From Niebla homalea (taxonomy: Eukaryota > Ascomycota > Lecanoromycetes > Lecanorales > Ramalinaceae), in NCBI GenBank assembly GCA_019925105.1, contig JAHGAU010000018.1:806001-870000 (forward strand): a DNA stretch of 64,000 nt, written 5' to 3'. Shown here one piece after another: positions 26,000-38,480 of the stretch (position 1 is the stretch's first letter; each line of letters begins with the position of its first letter). The notes under the pieces are model-generated. The model had not been told where the DNA came from, did not search any database, and saw only the letters and a program-made list of their open reading frames with translations. A program made the translations under genes and the position numbers.

Positions 26000-26800
26000 A
26001 TTATATTTTTAATAATTATAATCTTAATAAATATTAATTATTTCAATTTCCAATTTTATTTATTTAATAAAACCTTTTTTAATAATTAATAATTATTATT
26101 TTTAAATAAAAAGTTATATATCTTCGTTGTATATATTTTATTATTGAGTTTTTATTATACCTTATAAAATAAATTTTATTTACCGCGATAAAAAATAATT
26201 AATAAAGTATTTTTATTATATAATATTTGCTTTTTTTTATTTATTTTTTATTTTATTAAAATTCTTTTCAATTTTTTACAATATTATATTTAATAAAACG
26301 TTTCCGTTATATAATTTATATATTATTATAATTTATTTAATTAAAACTTTTTAATTATTTTAAACGTTTTTGTTAATTATAATAAATTTTTATTTACTAC
26401 TTTTTTTTTTATGTTTATTAAATAGATTATAACTAAGAATTTATTTTCCAAAATATTAATTTTTTTTATTTTTTTCCCCGTTATTTCTATTATAAAGTCT
26501 ATATTTATTATTTTTATTTTTTAATTAATTTTATTATTAATATTAATTTTTAAATAAATCTTATTTTCATTTTTTTCTTAAAACTTATTTGTTAAATTAA
26601 GTTTTTTTTTTGGAGTTTATTTTTTTAAATTTTTATTTATTGTTAAATAAATTTATAACTTAATTTTAATAATAATTATACTTTTATTATAATATTTTTT
26701 TTTTAGTATATTTTAAAAAAGCTATTTATTATTTCTTAAGGTAGACTTTTAATTTTTTTTATTATTTATTTTAAATTTATATATTTTATAGGTTTTTTAT
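26000..26800 (-). mobile_element. LINE-K left part: extremely degraded ORF1 region
   Basis: The sequence aligns weakly but over a long stretch with LINE-C in the same orientation (20.2-20.9 kb). Examples are the TATATTATTATAATTT block near 26,320 and AATTTATATATTTTATAGG near 26,777 against AATTTATATATACTTAATAAGG in LINE-C. G and C are almost gone. It seems to be the inner part of an older minus-strand LINE that LINE-D later split. The rest, its 5' end, is at 32,646-32,891. Confidence 0.5.
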
Positions 26801-26899
26801 ATATATATTTTAAAGATAAAAAGGAGAAAGCTATATAGTTTAAAATAAATTATAAAGGTGAAGGATGAAAATAGCGACGAATAACGGGACTTTAAAGGT

Positions 26900-28150
26900 C
26901 AGAAATAACGTACGTATATATAGCTTAAGTAATAATAAGTATAATACTTTAAATACGATAAACGGAAGCGGAATAATAATAAAAATAAAGGGGGAAAAAA
27001 GGTAAACAGCTTAAGTTAATAGGAACAATAATAAATCGTATAAATAATATGATAAACATAAGATAAAAAGGCTTTAAATCGAATAAAGAATTTATAATTA
27101 ATAAAATACGTATAAAGGGACGCGTATAACGTATAAAGATATTATTATAAAAGGTAATAAATAAAAAGCGGAGGGGATAAGGATAATACGCGGGGATAAA
27201 TAAAGGGTAAATAAAGACGTAAAAGGCCTTATTAAATATATAGAAATTAAAAAAGAGTTAAATAAAGATAAAGAAATATTAAGTAAATAAAAATAAGTTA
27301 TAAAAAGAAATAATTATTAAATACGTAAAAAAAAAAAAAAAAAAGGAGGAAACGATAAAAACGTTAAAAAGTTTCTTTATAATTATATAAAAGGATATTA
27401 CGCTAGAAATTTAGCCGATATTATAAATCGGATTACGGAGAATAAGAGACTTTTATATAGATATAAGGAGAAATTTAAAAAAATTAAAGAAATTACGCGG
27501 AACTTAAAAAGCGATAATAAAAACGCCAACGGACGGAGGCAAAAAGAAACAGAAAGGATATATATAAAGTAAGGGAATAACGGGGGAAACTTTAAAAAAA
27601 AAAAGTAAAATAAATTAAATAATAAAGGCTATAAAGGCGGCGCCGGCGTTAATAATAAAGGAGGTAAAAATAGGGGAGAAAACGGTAACGTTAAGGAAAA
27701 TAAGGATAATAACAGTATAATTATCGGACGAGGAAAAGAAGAATATAACGGTAAAAATAAACTTACTATAATTAATAAAAACGTTTAAGGTAATAAAAAA
27801 GCTATTAATAAAATAAATTATTACGGTACGTAAACTATAAAGCGGGGATATCCTTCTTAATATAGCCTTATTAAAGGTAAAAAAAGGATTAAAGAAATTA
27901 AAAGGATAAATTAATAAAAAAAGGTATAAAACGGTAAAAATATTAAAGTAATCCTTTATTATTACGGTAAACGGAATATATTTAATAAGGTTTATAAAAA
28001 AGGAAAAGAAAGTTACTTTAAGGTAAATAAAAAAGGAGAATATAGTTCTTTATTTTAAATTAAAGATTATTAATTATAATTTCCTTTTTATAATAAAAAA
28101 ATTAAACGCTTTTAATTATATAAAAAGATACTTTACGGTTATTTTAAACG
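26900..28150 (+). pseudogene. LINE-D ORF1 (gag-like) with zinc-knuckle remnant
   Basis: The A-rich, lysine-rich plus-strand region corresponds to ORF1 of Tad-like elements. Near 27,955-28,010 a frame reads YYYGKRNIFNKVYKKG, which fits a CCHC knuckle (C-x2-C-x4-H-x4-C) whose Cys and His codons became Tyr and other residues by C-to-T changes. The expected role is RNA binding in the retrotransposition particle. The start codon cannot be fixed because TG is destroyed. Confidence 0.6.
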
Positions 28151-28839
28151 TAACGTTAATAAGGATATATAACGATATCCTTAATAAAAAGGTAATAAAG
28201 GGTAAGTCTTTTAAATTAATAAAACCTTAAAATTAAATAACGGATATTTATTAATACTTTAAATATTAAAGGTATAAATATATTATTATAAAATACCTTA
28301 ATAATATAAAGTATATAATATATATTAAAAAATATAATATATATAAATACGTTAACTTAATAATAAAAAGCTTAATAAAGAACGTATTAAAATACGTAAT
28401 ATATAATAATAATAATTACTTAACGTAAGACTTACGGTATATAATAAGAGCGAAGGAAACTTAACGTAAAGAAATTAAGATAATAATTAAAATTTAACGT
28501 TATAACTTATATAAACTTAGATCAATAAAGTAATTAAAAACGGTCTTAAAACATAAACGGAGCTTATTAAATAAAGAAGGATAAAACGTAATAATTAATA
28601 ATATAAAAAAAAAAAGCTTATAATAATATTAACCCTTAAAGTTAATTATCCGATTAAGATTATTATTATAATAAGAAAATTAAAATAAATAACGTTTAAC
28701 CTTAAAAAAAGATTATTTATATAAATAAAAATTAATAGAAAAAGCTTAATAAACGTTGATATTTAATATATTTACGCTTTTAAAAATAATATAATATAAC
28801 GTATACGGGGAAGTAATTAAAGCCGTAATATTAATATTT

Positions 28840-29480
28840 AAATTTAAAAAAATAAAGGATATTAATATTATAACGATATAAGAGTTATTATATAGTCTGT
28901 ATATTTACTATTTAATTAACCCGGAAGATGGTTTTTATTTGACTTTTAAAGGTAATAAAATAATATAAATATACTTTTTTATTAATAAGAAATTAAATAT
29001 AAATAACTAAAACGTTATTTATTATAAAAAGAACTTATATATACTCCGGATTATATAAAAAGGGGATATTAAGGGTATTTTAAATATTTATAATACGTAT
29101 AATCCGTTACCGGTTAATAAGAAAAAATTTTTTATAATCTTATTACTTAAAAATATTATAATTATACTTAATAAATACCTCTTAATAAAAAAACTTTAAT
29201 TTTTATTACGTTTAATAGAATAAAGACGGTTATATAATTAATTATATTAAATTTAAGGAATTATTAATAATTATTATACGGTTTAATTTCACGTTATTAA
29301 CGTTAAAAGGGATTATTATATAAGAAAGTTATAAACTTAAGATTACGATTAATTTAATATTTAACTTAAAAAGTATTATTAACTTAATTATAAGATATAG
29401 ACCTTAAAAGGACCTAAAATACGGTTTAAATTATATCCCGATATAAATTATTTTAAATTAATCTATTAATACGACTCCGC
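28840..29480 (+). pseudogene. LINE-D apurinic/apyrimidinic-type endonuclease remnant
   Basis: The plus-strand frame near 28,855-28,960 reads DINIITIQELLYS and then NPEDGFYLTFKGNK. This matches the start of the LINE endonuclease, where D-x-x-x-Q-E-P-W is followed by a beta-strand block. It is followed by FFINKKLNINN and LYILRII, matching the family's F-x-I-N-K-R-L-x-x-x-x-W and L-R-L blocks. The Glu of the QE motif is still encoded, and the following Pro and Trp codons are altered. The enzyme nicked the target DNA to prime reverse transcription. Confidence 0.78.
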
Positions 29481-30089
29481 CTTTACTATTTAAATAAATA
29501 TAAAAGATAATTAAGGAAATTAAGGTATTTATAAAAACGGTAAAAGTAATATCCTAATTAACGGAGCTCCCCCGACTTAATAATAAGGAATAAATTAACC
29601 GTTTTATAAAATAAGTAATAAAGGCTTTAAATAAAGTAATTAACGTTATAATCTTAATAATAAAACCGTTTTAAAGAGTTAAAACCTATTAAAATAAAGA
29701 ATATATAAAAGCGACTATAAAGGTAAAAGCGCTTATAAAGTAAACTATTAAATATAGGAACCAGGAAACGCTTTAATAATTAAAAAAAGCTTAAAAAGAA
29801 AAGGAAAAAATTATCCGGAAAATTAAATAAACGTATTTCCGGGTTATAATATATAACTTAACTGTTTCTTTTCGTAATATTTAAAAGTTAATAAAATATA
29901 ATAAAGAATAAAGTAAAAAATTTAAATTTATCTTTAAGTTTTTACCTTTAAAAAAACTAAATAATATAATAATAAATACCTTTAACGGTAAAATTAAAAC
30001 TTTTAAAAAGGTATTCTTTCCCCGTTACCGGAAATTAACTTAATAATTATTAACGGTACGGTATATTCTAAATTAATAATAATAAATAA

Positions 30090-31150
30090 AGTAATAATTT
30101 AAAAGATAATAATTAAAGCAATTAAAAAATTAAAGAAAAATAAAGCCCCCGGACTTAACGGTATATTAAATAGGTTTTTATTTATAATAATATTATTATT
30201 TAAAAAGATCTTTATTTATTTATTTTAAGCTTATTTTAATATAAGATATTACTTCCGTAAATTTAAAGAAATTAAAATAATTATTTTTAAGAAGTTAGTT
30301 AAATTAAATTACTTAAAAATAAAGTTATATAGACTTATAATATTCCTTTATATATTAAGGAAAACTTTAAAGACGGTAATTATAAGAATCTTAAATAATT
30401 ACGTAAAAGAATATAGGCTGCTCTTTAATTAATAAATAAAAATAAGAAAAAGACAGTTAATAAAAATAACTCTTAAAAACTTAATTAATAACGTATATAT
30501 AATATAAAATTATAGGAAAAAATACGTTATAAGTTTTCTTTCCTTAAATATTATAAAAACGTTTAATAAAGTAAATTATTAAAGATTATTATATAATTTA
30601 TAGAAAAAGGGGATTTTATTTTTTTTTATAAATTAAATAAAAAGTTTCTTAAGTAATTAAGCGATATTAATTAACCTAAAATAAAAGATAAATAAAATAA
30701 AGCTTACGATAATAAGGATTCTTTAAGGGTTATTTATTTCTTTAATTTTATTTTTATTCTTTAATAGCTTATTTATTAAAGACTTAATAAAGTTAAAATA
30801 AAAGATTTAAATAAAAAACTTTATTAATAATATTTACTTCTTAATTTATAATATTTTTACTTATATAAACTATTTAAAGTTAAAATAAGTTTATAAAGTT
30901 TACTTATAATAAATAAAAATATATAAAGCTTAATTCGCCTTATATAAATATAAGTTTATTTATATAATAAGGAGCTTAAAGCTATACGATATAAAAATTA
31001 TAATAAACTTAAATAATATAACGGTAAAACCAGAAGTTAATATTAAGGTATTTAATTTATAAATTAATAGGAAATTCAATTAAAAAGATTATATAAGAAA
31101 GGTTTAAAAGAAGATAATTTTATAAAAGAAACGCCTTATTTACTTTATAG
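30090..31150 (+). pseudogene. LINE-D reverse transcriptase remnant, active site FINN
   Basis: The frame carries AIKKLKKNKAPGLNGILN near 30,118-30,172, one of the best-kept blocks (the family has K-A-P-G-P-D-G-I). The remaining blocks are in the same order as LINE-A. The catalytic box at 30,820-30,831 reads F-I-N-N: the two aspartate codons GAT have become AAT, exactly the change made by RIP on TGATGA. Thumb blocks follow to about 31.15 kb. Confidence 0.85.
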
Positions 31151-32645
31151 CGTTAACGTAAGAAGTTATTTTATAAAAGATTAAAACTATTTATTAAGCG
31201 GTTATAAAGTTTATAATAACATATATAGTAATTATTTAATATATACCTAAAGGTACACTTAAATATAGGAAAAAGCTTATCCGGTAACTATAGAAAATTT
31301 AAAATCGATATTTAAGAATAATAAATAAAATATATAAAACGACTTCCGTCCCAGTATTAAAATTTAAGGTCTTTATATTATTAATGAAATTAACTTTAAA
31401 TTAAATAATTATTTAAATAAAACTTAAAAATAGTATAAACTTAATTATTTTAATAAGAAATAAACGTATTTATTAAAACTATAAAAAGCCTTAAATAAAA
31501 AAATATAAAAAAATAATATTTATCTTTTTTATAAAAATTAAATTAAAATAAATTAAAAAAGAAATTAACCTAACTTACGTTTAAGAAGTTAATATAGGAA
31601 TATATAAACTTTTATTTAAAATAAAAATAATAGAAGAAAAAAAAATTATAAAGGTAAAGTTAACGGCGATTACCTTATAAATTATAAGGAAATAAATAAA
31701 GCATTAACGTAAATATAAAGAATTAATCTTTTAAGGGCGATAATACTTAACGTTAAATAACGATAAGGTTATTAATAAGTATTTTTAACGTTATAAGATT
31801 ATAAGGAAAAGTAATAATACGTTAATAATTTAACTCTAGATAAATAAAAACGGTTTAATTTATTTCCTTTTTATTATATATATTAATAACCGGATTAATA
31901 TTAATTATAAATATAAATAATAAAAGTAAAACGCTATATATATATTAATCTCCTATTTATTATTTAAAAAGCATAAACCGGGACTAATTAAAAAAGTAGG
32001 GATTACTAATTATTATTAAATATTTATTAATAAAAAGGGTATTAAAACGGCCGTTAAATTTATAATAATTACGGGCTTATTATTATAATTTAATTTAATT
32101 AAGGAAATAAATAAAGTGGTTAAGGATTTAACTAAGAAACCTCGCCATTAACCCGGGGATAAAAAGTAGCGGCGGGAAAACTGCACTTAATAGGGGTTAA
32201 AGGGACTATAAATACCGGAGTAATATAAAAAATAATATTATATTGGTCGGCGGAGTTATATAAATAGAATAATAATAATATATATATTAATAAGGATATT
32301 TAATAATATAATCGGAATTTTAAAACTTTAATATTAAATAAACTTATAAAATAACGGAAAAACAATAAATTTAAAGGTAACTTTTAAGTAAATTCAATTA
32401 TAATATTATAGGTTTTCTTAAAAAAAAAACGTATAAATAAATTCTTACTCTTTAAACGGCTATAAATGCTCTTAGCCCTTAAGACGTAAGTAAAAATTGG
32501 GTAAATACCGGTTTTTATTCTTAACGTTATAAATGTCAGGTTTTTTTTATGGTTACTAATAAAACCAAATAACTAAGTATTAAAGAACGCCGGAATTAAC
32601 TTAATTAAATCCGTAATATAAATTAATTAATTAATTAATTAATAT

Positions 32646-32891
32646 ATATATTTCGTTATTTTTAATTATTTTAATTAATTTAAAATTTACTTTTTCTATT
32701 ATTATATTTCTTTATTATATCTTTATTATCTACCTTTATATTATATTTTATCCTTCTTTTATTTATTTATTATAATTATTATATTTCCGTTTATCGTATT
32801 TATTATTTTTATTATTTTTAATTTATTATATAAAGTATTTATATATATATTATATTAAATTTTATAAAATCCTATATTCGTCGTTATTTCC
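32646..32891 (-). mobile_element. LINE-K right part: degraded LINE 5' end
   Basis: Reading the minus strand from 32,891 gives GGAAATAACGACGAATA, then AATACGATAAACGGAAATAT near 32,805-32,785, matching the family 5' end (AATACGATAAACGGAAGCGG in LINE-D). The copy is far more eroded than D. It lies directly beyond D's tail, so D was inserted into K. Confidence 0.6.
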
Positions 32892-32893
32892 TT

Positions 32894-32912
32894 TATATAT
32901 ATATATATATAT
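32894..32912. repeat. (TA)n microsatellite
   Basis: A pure TA dinucleotide run of about 19 bp lies beside the 5' end of LINE-K. It may be the K target site or simple slippage. Confidence 0.8.
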
Positions 32913-32955
32913 ATAATTTAAATATTAAATTAAAAATATTAATTATAATTAATAT

Positions 32956-33437
32956 ATTATTAATTAATTAATTAATTTATATTACGGATTTAATTAAGCT
33001 AATTCCAACGTTCCTTAATAATCGGCTATTTAGCCTTATTAATAACCGTAAAAAACCCGATTTTTATAACGTTAAAAATAAAAACCGGTAGTTACCCAGC
33101 CTTTATTCTTATCTTAAGGGTTAAGAGCATTTATAACCGTTTAAGGAGTAATAGTTTATTTATACGCTTTTTCCAAGAAAACTTATAATATTATAACCGA
33201 ATCCTCGTAAGGATTACCTTTAAACCTGTTGCTCTTCCGTTACCCTATAGGTCCGTTCTGTACCAAAATTCCCGATTATACCTTTAAATGCCCTCACCGA
33301 TACGTATACTATTATTACCTTAGTTATACGATTCCGCCAACTAACGTAATATCGCCTTTTACGCTGCTTCGGTATCCACGGCCCTAAACCTTTATTAAGT
33401 GTAGTCTTTCCGCCGCTGCTTTTTGCCTCCGGGATTA
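32956..33437 (-). mobile_element. LINE-J: short, lightly mutated LINE 3' fragment
   Basis: A 5'-truncated copy of about 480 bp on the minus strand, with its tail at 32,956 (TTAATTAATT repeats) and its truncated end near 33,437. The part nearest the truncated end is open for 72 codons (33,435-33,220) and reads KSSGGKTTLNKGLGPWIPKQ followed by RKRRYYVSWRN. This matches the C-terminal end of LINE ORF2 (LINE-D near 32,160 has KSSGGK). ATTAATATA at both flanks may be the target duplication. It keeps more CA and TG than its neighbours. It lies within the very old LINE-L. Confidence 0.82.
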
Positions 33438-33439
33438 AT

Positions 33440-34320
33440 ATAATATATAAAAATAAAAAAATAAAAAAACAATAATAAGTATATAAAGTAAATATATAAT
33501 AAAAAAATATAATAATAAAAAAAATAAACCTTTTAATAAAAAATATAATTAATAAAAAATATATAAAATAATATATAAAATATATAAAATTAAAATAATT
33601 AATAAAAAAAACAAAAATATAAAAAAACATTATTTAATATATTTTTTAAAATAAATTATATAATAATTATAATTAAAGTTTAAATTAAATAAACTGAAAA
33701 AATACAATAAAAAATATAAAATTTATATATAAATTAAATTCAAATAATAAAAAGAAATAATAATAATAATAATAAATTTTAAAGACGAAATAAAAAATAT
33801 AAATAATAAAAATGAAATTAATATTAATAATTAAAAATTTCCCAAAAAATAATAAAAATATTTTATAAAATAAAAATATTTACAGTTTATTTAATAATTA
33901 CTAAATAAAAAAACTAGAAAAATAAATTTATTATAGTTATTAGAAAAATTTAAAATAATTAAACAGTTAGTAATAAATTAAATTATAACAATATATAGAT
34001 TATAGAATAAAATATCTTATTTAATTAATTTTTTAATAAATTATTATTCTTAATAAAAAGAAAAATATAAAAAATAATTAAAAAAAACCAAAATAATTAT
34101 TAAATTAAAAAAATGTAATATAATATTTTTTTATTTTCAATTTCTGATATTTTTATAATTAATTTTATTATTAAATAAATTAATTTAAATATAATTTTTA
34201 ATAAAATATAGCTTTAAATATAAAATTAATAAAAATATATTAAGTAAATAAATAATTCTAAAAAGTAAAAATATAAATAAATATATAAATAAATTTTATA
34301 TAATCGATCGTTAAACCGCT
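33440..34320 (+). mobile_element. LINE-L: nearly erased LINE ORF1 region
   Basis: Weak but long similarity in the plus orientation to LINE ORF1. The ATAAACCTTTTAATAAAAAA block near 33,525 resembles AAAGGCCTTATTAAATATAT in LINE-D. The stretch 33,930-34,015 aligns with the reverse complement of LINE-K at 26.3-26.4 kb. G and C are almost absent. I would not have called it a LINE without those alignments. Confidence 0.4.
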
Positions 34321-34741
34321 AATTATATATAATTAATAAATATTTTATAAAAGCCGGAAAACTTTTAAGTATATATTAAATAAAAAATTATTATATAATA
34401 TATAATTAATATATTAATACGGTTTTAATGTTACCCCTTTTTTCAAAAAATATTATTTATGATATTAATAATATAATAATAAATTATGAAATTAAATAAT
34501 AATAATAATAAAATCGGCTTTATTATAATTACTTATATTAATTAAGTTAATTAAAATAAAAATAATAATACTTATTAATAATATTAATAATATTAATAAT
34601 ATATTTGAATTTAATTTTATTAAAATTATATTATTTTAAATAAAAACTATAACCGGATTAATTAATTTTATATTATAAATATTTATATTTAAATTAAAAA
34701 TTAATATTATTATAAATAATTTTTTTTTATTTATTAATAAT

Positions 34742-34912
34742 TATTAAAGCTTTAATAGAGTTAATCCTTAAGCCTTAATTTTATTGGAGCGGAACGGCTC
34801 TACCTGGTTCCGCGGCTTAACGTACGGACCTTTATATTTATATTACTGTACTTAGATAGATCATTAATATATATATTACCTATATTATACTTTTTATACT
34901 GAGTACGTTATA
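34742..34912. repeat. Left LTR of the 34.7-kb element
   Basis: 171 bp. It carries the palindromic GGAGCGGAACGGCTC block and the best-preserved GC run (GGTTCCGCGGC near 34,806-34,816), which is partly mutated in the right copy. Confidence 0.8.
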
Positions 34913-36078
34913 ATTTAATATTAATAGTATAAGATTACATCTATTATCATAATATAAACGTATCCATTAAAACGTTAAAGCGATCGATTATAAATTTAAA
35001 TAAAGAATAAATACGATAAGCTTAATAAATTTAAAAAGTCTTTTAACTAATAGTTTTAATTACCGGTTATTATTACCTATGTTTATCCAATAGACAGATA
35101 ATAAATACGGTAAGAATAAAGCCGATTTTAAATTCGTCCCTTTTAATAGGTTAAACGACGATATTATTACTATAATATTTAGCTTTTCCGACGAGTAATT
35201 TAAGTGACTCCTTAGTCATTTTATACCTAAATCCTTATTTATACCGTAAAAGATAACGTTCTTAGTTAAATTTTTACCTTATAAATATAACGTCTTCTTT
35301 TTTATCCGCCTTCTTACCGACGTTAACCTATAATATTTAAGTTAATACCTTTAAAACGAAACTTTATTATAGTATAAGTTACTTAATAAAACTATAAAAG
35401 CCGGTATTAATATTAAAATACGGCTTTAGTTAAAAGAGCTTAAAAAAAGATTTAAATATATAATAGGGAAAGATTTAATCTAATATAATATTCCGTAAAA
35501 TACTTAAATACCCTTATTACCTTTATAGTTAATTTATTAATAAACCGGTCAGTAATAACTTAAGCGGTCTATGCGTATTCTTACTATATTAAAATTTAAG
35601 TAAGAGGTAGAATATAAGTATAACGGATTATATATTATACGTTATTTTAAAAAGCTTATTTATACTATTACTATAATATTAATATATTTAATAAGCTTAA
35701 TATAATAACTTTAATATTAAGTTTTTTATATAAATATTACCTATTTCTGGAGTAATTTACGGCTATTAAGCTTTACCCCTATTTTCAGTATAAGTTATAC
35801 CAAATAAAAAAAAGTATACCTTCGGATATACCCCGGAGATTACGTTAAATAACTTAGCTTACGGTTTACTTATCTTATTTTATCCCGTGGCTTTAATCCG
35901 TATATTGGTTTTTTAATACTCCGCTTATACCTAGTATTAATACTCTATTATTACCTTACCGGTTACCTTCTTTACTTATCCGGACCTTTAATTAAAGTAT
36001 ATTTACGTCCGGGACCAGTTATTTTTATATTTTTAATTAATAAATTACTCTTAGGATAAAAGCATTTTTTTATTAAAC

Positions 36079-36249
36079 TATTAAGGTATTAACAGAGCTA
36101 ATCCTTAAGCCTTAGCTTAACCGGAGCGGAACGGCTCTATTTAGTTCCGTAACTTAACGTACGTATCTTTATATTTATATTACTGTACTTAAATAAATCA
36201 TTAATAAATATATTACCCATATTATACCCTTTATATTAAGTACGTTATA
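36079..36249. repeat. Right LTR of the 34.7-kb element
   Basis: 171 bp. Differences from the left copy are mostly C/T or G/A, in both directions, so each copy was mutated independently. Confidence 0.8.
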
Positions 36250-36321
36250 AAAATAATAAAATTAATAAAAATAAATTCTTATTTAAAGAAAAAGTTTTAA
36301 TAATAATATATAATAAATTAA

Positions 36322-36860
36322 TATAAAGAATCATCAGCAAATCTACAACCTGCTCGGAACGAGTAAATAAAAAAAAATGGATTTATTTACTTAGACCGCT
36401 TATAAGTTACTTATAAGTATCCAGGGAAACTTACGAGCGCTTTAAGCGGTCTTAAGCGGGTAAAAAAAAGTTAAAAATAAAAACGTTTAAAATGGTAAAA
36501 TAATAATTTTTATTTTTTATAAATTTTTTTATTTAAGCTTTCTTAATAGCGGATATTACCGTTACCGCCCTTATAAACCGTAATATTCAATATTTTTTAA
36601 AATTAATTATAGATTCGGTTATTTTAACTAAAAGTTACCTTAATAATTAATAATTTTTCCTTAAGGGGGGGGTAGTTAAAGGGGGTAATTTAATTAAAAA
36701 ATCCTTAAGTTAAAAAAAAAAGTAAAACTCATAAGAATCCAAGAAATTTACGAATAAGCCGGATACGCTTAAAGGCCTAATGAAAAGGGATATAAGCTCA
36801 ACCTGCTTAATCTGCTCGCTTATATTCGGAGTGCTTATATACTGGTTCATAAATTTATAG
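36322..36860. other. GC-richer island with a hairpin, possible small DNA transposon
   Basis: This segment keeps many CpA and TpG. It contains an inverted pair (AGACCGCTT at about 36,393 and AAGCGGTCT near 36,441), a repeated CGCTTATA motif at both sides, a G run (GGGGGGGG) near 36,665 and the direct word CAACCTGCT at both ends. A segment from CCAGGG (about 36,420) to TACTGG (about 36,845) has loosely similar inverted ends, which would fit a hAT-type miniature element. I found no 8-bp target duplication. Its identity is unresolved. Confidence 0.3.
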
Positions 36861-38079
36861 ATAATATTTTTAATATAAAAAATAATTAAAAAAGTCGAAT
36901 TTATATAAATAATATTTTTTATTTTAAATTTTATATAAACCGATTATGTTAAAATTTAATTCTTTATATAATTTAATTATTTTAATATTCTTTATAAAAA
37001 ATAAACTTAATTATTAAATTTATAAAAATAATTTTATAATAATAATTCTCTTATTTTATTATATTAATTTATATTATTTTTAGTTTCTATTTTTTATTAT
37101 ATTATACTTTCTATATATATTTAATAATATTATTAATAAATTCATTAATAATTTTATTTATAAAACGCTTTTTATAAAAAAAATATATATATTAAATGTA
37201 AAATTTATATAGGGATAATAATTTTTATTTAAAAAAAAATATATTAATAAATATGGATTCTTAATTATTATTTAAGAACTTAATTTTTTTATTATAATCG
37301 GTTTAATTTTTTTAAATATTTATTATAATATATTTAAAGTTTTTTTTTTTAACGTTTTAATTCGTTTTCTTTATTTATTTATTAATTAAAATAAAAAATT
37401 ATTAAATATATAACTTAAATATTAAATCGTTTACATGAATTCTTTTAAAAAATAAATATAAAAATTGAAATTTTTTATTTAAGATAATTCATAAAAATTA
37501 AAATCTTTTATCTAAAATATTAATAAAAAAAGGTTTTCATATTTATAGATTTCATAAAAAAAATATTTCAATTAATATTTTTATAGGAATATTTTGGTTT
37601 TTATTTAAAATTAAATAATAAAATTAATATCTAAATAGTTAATAATTAATCGTAAATATAATATTATAGTTCTAGAACTTTAATAAATTTATAAATAGAT
37701 TTATAAAAAGATTTTTTATTATTAATTTAATATTAAAAATAAATATTATATACCGTTTTTATTATTTTATAAAGTTTTTAAATTTTTTTATATATTTAAT
37801 AATTTTAAATATATTTTTATATAAAAATATTTAAATATACAATATAATAAGCTTAATAAATGAATATTATAATCCGATATATTTTAAAATTAATTAATAA
37901 AAGTTAAACGTAAATCCTTTTAAAACTTTAATAATAAAATTATTTAATATATAATTTTAATTTTAATTGAATAAAATATTATTTTTAATAATATATATAT
38001 TTAAAAAATTATTATTATTTATTTTTCGGAAATATAAATATATAAATAATTTATATTTTTATTTTAATAAATTATCTTT
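36861..38079. other. AT-rich spacer without recognisable features
   Basis: Low-complexity A/T sequence. Similarities to the other elements are too weak to call. An open frame from 37,967 to 38,230 is mostly translated from the tandem repeat that follows and is not taken as a gene. Confidence 0.6.
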
Positions 38080-38480
38080 CTTTTATATAAATTATATTTA
38101 TTACTTAATAAATTATATTTTTATAATAATAAATTATATTTATTTCCTAATGAATTACATTTATATATTAATAAGTTATATTTTTATAATAATTAATTAT
38201 ATTTATTTCTTAATAAATTATATTTATTAATTAATAATCTAAGTTTTTTTATCAATAAATTATATTTTTATTCAATAATCTATATTTATTTCTTAATAAA
38301 TTATGTTCATTAATTAATATAATAATCTATGTTTTTTTATTAATAAAATAATCTATGTTTTTTTTATCAATAAAATATATTTATTATTCAATAATTTATA
38401 TTTATTTCTTAATAAATTATGTTCATTAATTAATAATCTATATTTTTTTATTAATAAATTATATTTTTTATATTTATTAT
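38080..38480. repeat. Degenerate minisatellite, units near 20 bp and multiples
   Basis: Repeated words AATAAATTATATTTAT and AATAATCTATRTTTTTTTATC occur about twenty times with variable spacing. Higher-order blocks of about 100 bp seem to recur (38,230-38,340 against 38,340-38,450). The array explains the 87-codon open frame overlapping it (repeating N-Y-I-Y). Confidence 0.7.

Larger units (their letters stand above)
26800..32645 (+). mobile_element. LINE-D: full-length Tad-like LINE, best reference copy
   Basis: This copy spans about 5.8 kb from a 5' end near 26,800-26,868 (GACGAATAACGGGACT at 26,877) to an AATTAATTAATT tail at 32,645. It shows the whole layout: ORF1 (about 26.9-28.15 kb), endonuclease (28.84-29.48 kb), RT (30.09-31.15 kb) and the C-terminal region with the 3' UTR. 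It interrupts the older minus-strand LINE-K. All domains carry many TAA stops. CpG remains common while CpA and TpG are nearly absent, the pattern expected of RIP. There is a run of 17 or more A near 27,330. Confidence 0.92.
34742..36249. mobile_element. Short LTR-bounded element with 171-bp LTRs, no coding motifs found
   Basis: Two direct repeats of 171 bp (34,742-34,912 and 36,079-36,249) match along their length. They share blocks such as GGAGCGGAACGGCTCTA and the TATTACTGTACTTA stretch, and both begin TATTAA (TGTTAA before RIP) and end GTTATA. The total is 1,508 bp with 1,166 bp between the repeats. That is far too short for a full retrotransposon, so this is a TRIM-like or internally deleted LTR element. 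I could not read a polypurine tract, primer site or coding domain inside. The flanks (ATAAT, AAAAT) do not form a perfect 5-bp duplication. The GC content is higher than in its surroundings. Confidence 0.75.

Noticed and set aside
33438..33630. N-terminal half of the 136-codon frame at 33,220-33,630 (minus)
   Set aside because: Only the part below 33,437 is the LINE-J ORF2 remnant. The upstream half is AT-rich flanking DNA read in frame by chance, so the whole is not a fusion gene.
37967..38230. 87-codon open frame on the plus strand
   Set aside because: It consists mostly of the degenerate tandem repeat (N-Y-I-Y repeats); no start context and extreme A/T bias. Taken as an artefact of the array.
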